Positions 4,027-5,735 of a stretch of DNA of 5,735 bases are shown piece after piece. The number at the start of each line of letters is the position of its first letter. Position 1 is the first letter of the stretch. Made by a program: the position numbers and the translations under genes. The notes beneath the pieces are model-generated. The model made no database searches. It was not told the origin of the DNA and saw only the letters and a program-made list of their open reading frames with translations. This stretch comes from Pseudomonadota bacterium. GTDB lineage: Bacteria > Pseudomonadota > Gammaproteobacteria > CAMYNG01. Location of the stretch: positions 1,259,935 through 1,265,669 of the forward strand of contig CP070733.1 in NCBI GenBank assembly GCA_020347585.1. The letters are read 5' to 3'.

Positions 4027-5436
4027 ATGAGTCAGCTAAGCGTTGTCATTCCTGCATACAATGAGGTGCGGACGATCCGCGATGTCGCGGCGCGTGCACG
4101 TGCGATGTGCGAGTTGGTGTTCGTGGTTGATGACGGTTCCAAGGACGGAACAGTGGCTGCGCTGCAGGATCTGGATGTCACAGTAATACGCCAGAATGCC
4201 AACGGCGGCAAGGGTGCTGCCTTGTGGCGCGGTATGCAGGCCGCGGTGGCTACCGGTGCCGACGCGGTGATCACCCTGGATGCCGATGGCCAGCATTGCC
4301 CCGAGGACATTCCGCGTTTTGTCGAAGCTTGGAAGGCGCAGCCAGACAGGATCATTGTCGGCGCGCGCCTTGCCGACAAGGAATCCTTCCCCACGCAACG
4401 CTATTACGCCAACCGCATCGCCAATTTCTGGATCGCCTGGGCGGCTGGTTATCCCATCAGTGACAGCCAATCGGGTTTTCGCCTGTATCCGGCGGCGCTA
4501 TTGCGGCAACTGCGTTTTAGGGTTAGCCGTCAAAAGGGGTTCGTGTTCGAAAGCGAGATCCTGATCAAGGCGGCCCGATGTGGCTTTCGCAGTACGCCGA
4601 TTCCCATTGCGGCCGTCTATGCACAGGGCGCACGGCCCAGCTACTTTCGCAGTTTTCGCGATATTGCCTTTATCACTCGTATGGTGGCGTGGAGCCTGAT
4701 ATCGCATGGCCTGAATCCGGCGGGATTTTACCGCGCGTTCGTCAGGCCAGGGCTGGATCGGGTGCGTACCTCGAGCGTGGGGCGAGACGCCCTCGCGATG
4801 CTGGCGCTTTCCTGCCTGGTCATGCTGGCGAGCGTCGGCCTGTCGTATCTGCTTGCATTGGTGCACGTGCTACGGATTGCGCTTGGTGCGCGCTGCGTTT
4901 TGGATACCTCCGCGGAGGGCGATGGTTGGTTGCTGGTGCTGGGGATGGAACTGCGGGGCAGGGAAATTTCGCAGGACTACGCCGCACGCCTGTGGCGCGC
5001 GGTGGAAATGCACCGACGTCAGCCGCAGCGCAAGATCCTGGTGCTCGGCGGGCAGACCGGGCGCAGCAGCATGGCGGAGGCGGAAGCAGGGCGCGACTTT
5101 TTGCTGCGCGAAGGTGTGGAACCGGCGGTCGTGACCGTGGAGAACCGCTCGCGCAATACCTTCGAGAATCTACGTGAGGCGCGTATGCTGGTCAGCGGCG
5201 ATGCGCGCTCGCTGCCTGCACTGGTTACTAACCGCTATCATCTGGCGCGCGCCCATGCACTGGCGGCGAGTCTGCGGTTGGCACACAGTCTGTGCCCAGC
5301 CGAGGATCGCTTGGCGCTCACGGTGATGACGGTATTCAAGATGCTAAAGGAGGCGTTCCACCTGCACTGGTACCTGACCGGGTTGTCGTGGGCACGTCTG
5401 ACGCGCAATCAGCGCATGCTTGCACGCCTGCGTTAA
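4027..5436 (+). CDS. Family 2 glycosyltransferase fused to a membrane segment and a DUF218/YdcF/ElyC-like domain
   Basis: 469 residues from ATG 4027. Residues 4-225 are a GT2 domain of the dolichyl/polyprenyl-phosphate sugar synthase type: VVIPAYNE (6-13), VVDDGSKDGT (33-42), NGGKGAAL (59-66), the metal-binding DxD at D85/D87 in LDADGQ, and DSQSGFRLY (146-154). Residues 254-288 are a hydrophobic stretch, one long or two short membrane helices. Residues 299-425 are DUF218-like: WLLVLGMELR (301-310), LGGQTGRSSMAEAEAG (340-355), ENRSRNTFEN (372-381) and TNRYHLARA (401-409). In this class of GT2 the donor is a nucleotide sugar and the acceptor polyprenyl phosphate; ElyC, a DUF218 protein, is tied to undecaprenyl-phosphate and envelope assembly. 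The fusion suggests work on a lipid-linked sugar at the inner membrane, GT domain cytosolic, other domain possibly periplasmic. ATG 4027 starts exactly at the family N-terminus; GAGGG is 12 nt ahead, rather far. GTG 3964 would add 21 unlikely residues. The sugar and product are unknown. Confidence 0.88.
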   Translation: MSQLSVVIPAYNEVRTIRDVAARARAMCELVFVVDDGSKDGTVAALQDLDVTVIRQNANGGKGAALWRGMQAAVATGADAVITLDADGQHCPEDIPRFVEAWKAQPDRIIVGARLADKESFPTQRYYANRIANFWIAWAAGYPISDSQSGFRLYPAALLRQLRFRVSRQKGFVFESEILIKAARCGFRSTPIPIAAVYAQGARPSYFRSFRDIAFITRMVAWSLISHGLNPAGFYRAFVRPGLDRVRTSSVGRDALAMLALSCLVMLASVGLSYLLALVHVLRIALGARCVLDTSAEGDGWLLVLGMELRGREISQDYAARLWRAVEMHRRQPQRKILVLGGQTGRSSMAEAEAGRDFLLREGVEPAVVTVENRSRNTFENLREARMLVSGDARSLPALVTNRYHLARAHALAASLRLAHSLCPAEDRLALTVMTVFKMLKEAFHLHWYLTGLSWARLTRNQRMLARLR

Positions 5437-5439
5437 CGT

Positions 5440-5464
5440 GTCGCGGGACCGGCGGAAGCGCGAC
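5440..5464. repeat. Inverted repeat in the convergent gap
   Basis: GTCGCG (5440-5445) and CGCGAC (5459-5464) are perfect 6-bp arms with a 13-base loop, filling most of the 32-base gap between two convergent genes. No T run follows on either strand, so it is not a classical intrinsic terminator, but it could stall or protect 3' ends of both transcripts. Confidence 0.4.
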
Positions 5465-5468
5465 GGAT

Positions 5469-5735
5469 TCAGGCCATGGCCCCGTTGATGCCAATTACCT
5501 GTCCTGATATATAGCCGGCGTCCTCCGAGGCGAGAAAGGCTACCAGCGCGGCAACTTCGTCGACCTTGCCGACGCGTTGCATCGGCACCATGGACTTGAT
5601 AGCCGCCGCATCGAATACGTCGCGGGTCATCTCTCCCTCAATAATACCTGGCGCAACCACGTTGACCGTAACACCGCGCGAGGCAACCTCCATAGCCAAA
5701 GATTTGGACGCACCGTGCAGCCCTGACTTGGCGGC
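5469..5735 (-). CDS. FabG-like short-chain dehydrogenase/reductase, C-terminal part (cut by window edge)
   Basis: The last 88 codons are in the window; the frame is open to the right edge, so the 5' two thirds are missing, and the TTG/ATG near 5699-5691 is internal. The first residues, A-A-K-S-G-L-H-G-A-S-K, contain the Lys of the YxxxK catalytic motif (its Tyr falls just outside). Then come GVTVNVVAPGIIEGEMT, the NVVAPGxxxxxMT block, MVPMQRVGKVDEVAALVAFL and GYISGQVIGINGAMA, the usual FabG C-terminus. Such enzymes reduce 3-oxoacyl-ACP or a related thioester with NADPH. The MVPMQR...VIGINGAM ending recalls FabG paralogs of aryl-polyene-type clusters more than the housekeeping fatty-acid enzyme, but that is an impression from a fragment. 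It is convergent with the glycosyltransferase gene, 32 bases away, and so separately transcribed. Confidence 0.88.
   Translation of the reverse strand, partial: AAKSGLHGASKSLAMEVASRGVTVNVVAPGIIEGEMTRDVFDAAAIKSMVPMQRVGKVDEVAALVAFLASEDAGYISGQVIGINGAMA

Overview
The window reads as chromosomal DNA of a fairly GC-rich proteobacterium. The Mrp subunit sequences, the sigma-28-type promoter motifs and the HTH-receiver protein look most like gammaproteobacteria (Chromatiales/Ectothiorhodospiraceae-like sulfur bacteria would fit). This placement comes from family resemblance only. I see no insertion sequence, CRISPR array, tRNA or rRNA.

Left part, 1-2443, minus strand: an operon for a multisubunit Mrp/Mnh-type cation/proton antiporter, transcribed right to left as mnhE-mnhF-mnhG-mnhB-mnhC-mnhD. 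MnhB carries the MrpA C-terminal module (DUF4040/MbhD- and MbhE-like) fused in front of the MnhB domain. mnhD is cut by the window edge after its first ten codons. Every junction that can be checked is a 4-base stop/start overlap (ATGA, GTGA). One of them is remarkable: the mnhG/mnhB junction is ATAG, which implies an AUA start codon for mnhB behind a perfect AGGAGG Shine-Dalgarno.

Middle, 2444-3190: about 750 bases without a convincing protein gene but dense in signals. The first part is the probable leader and promoter of the mnh operon (minus strand). On the plus strand follow two sigma-28 (FliA)-like promoters, each trailed by an intrinsic-terminator-like hairpin with a T run. I read these as two tandem candidate small RNAs of about 134 and 74 nt, the most interesting part of the window. 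Next come a GGA-loop hairpin, a large inverted repeat and a perfect 12-bp palindrome centred on a TATACT -10 element, which together form the likely control region of the next gene.

Right part, 3191-5735: (i) a plus-strand orphan response regulator with an unusual order, N-terminal MerR/excisionase-type HTH then a C-terminal receiver domain, closed by a strong terminator; (ii) a plus-strand fusion of a polyprenyl-phosphate-type family 2 glycosyltransferase, a membrane segment and a DUF218/YdcF/ElyC-like domain, probably acting on a lipid-linked sugar at the cytoplasmic membrane; (iii) a convergent minus-strand FabG-like short-chain reductase, cut by the right edge.

The mnh genes certainly work together as one membrane complex. 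The genes to the right are separate transcription units. A link between the sigma-28-type RNAs (motility regulon) and the adjacent ion antiporter is only an inference from position.
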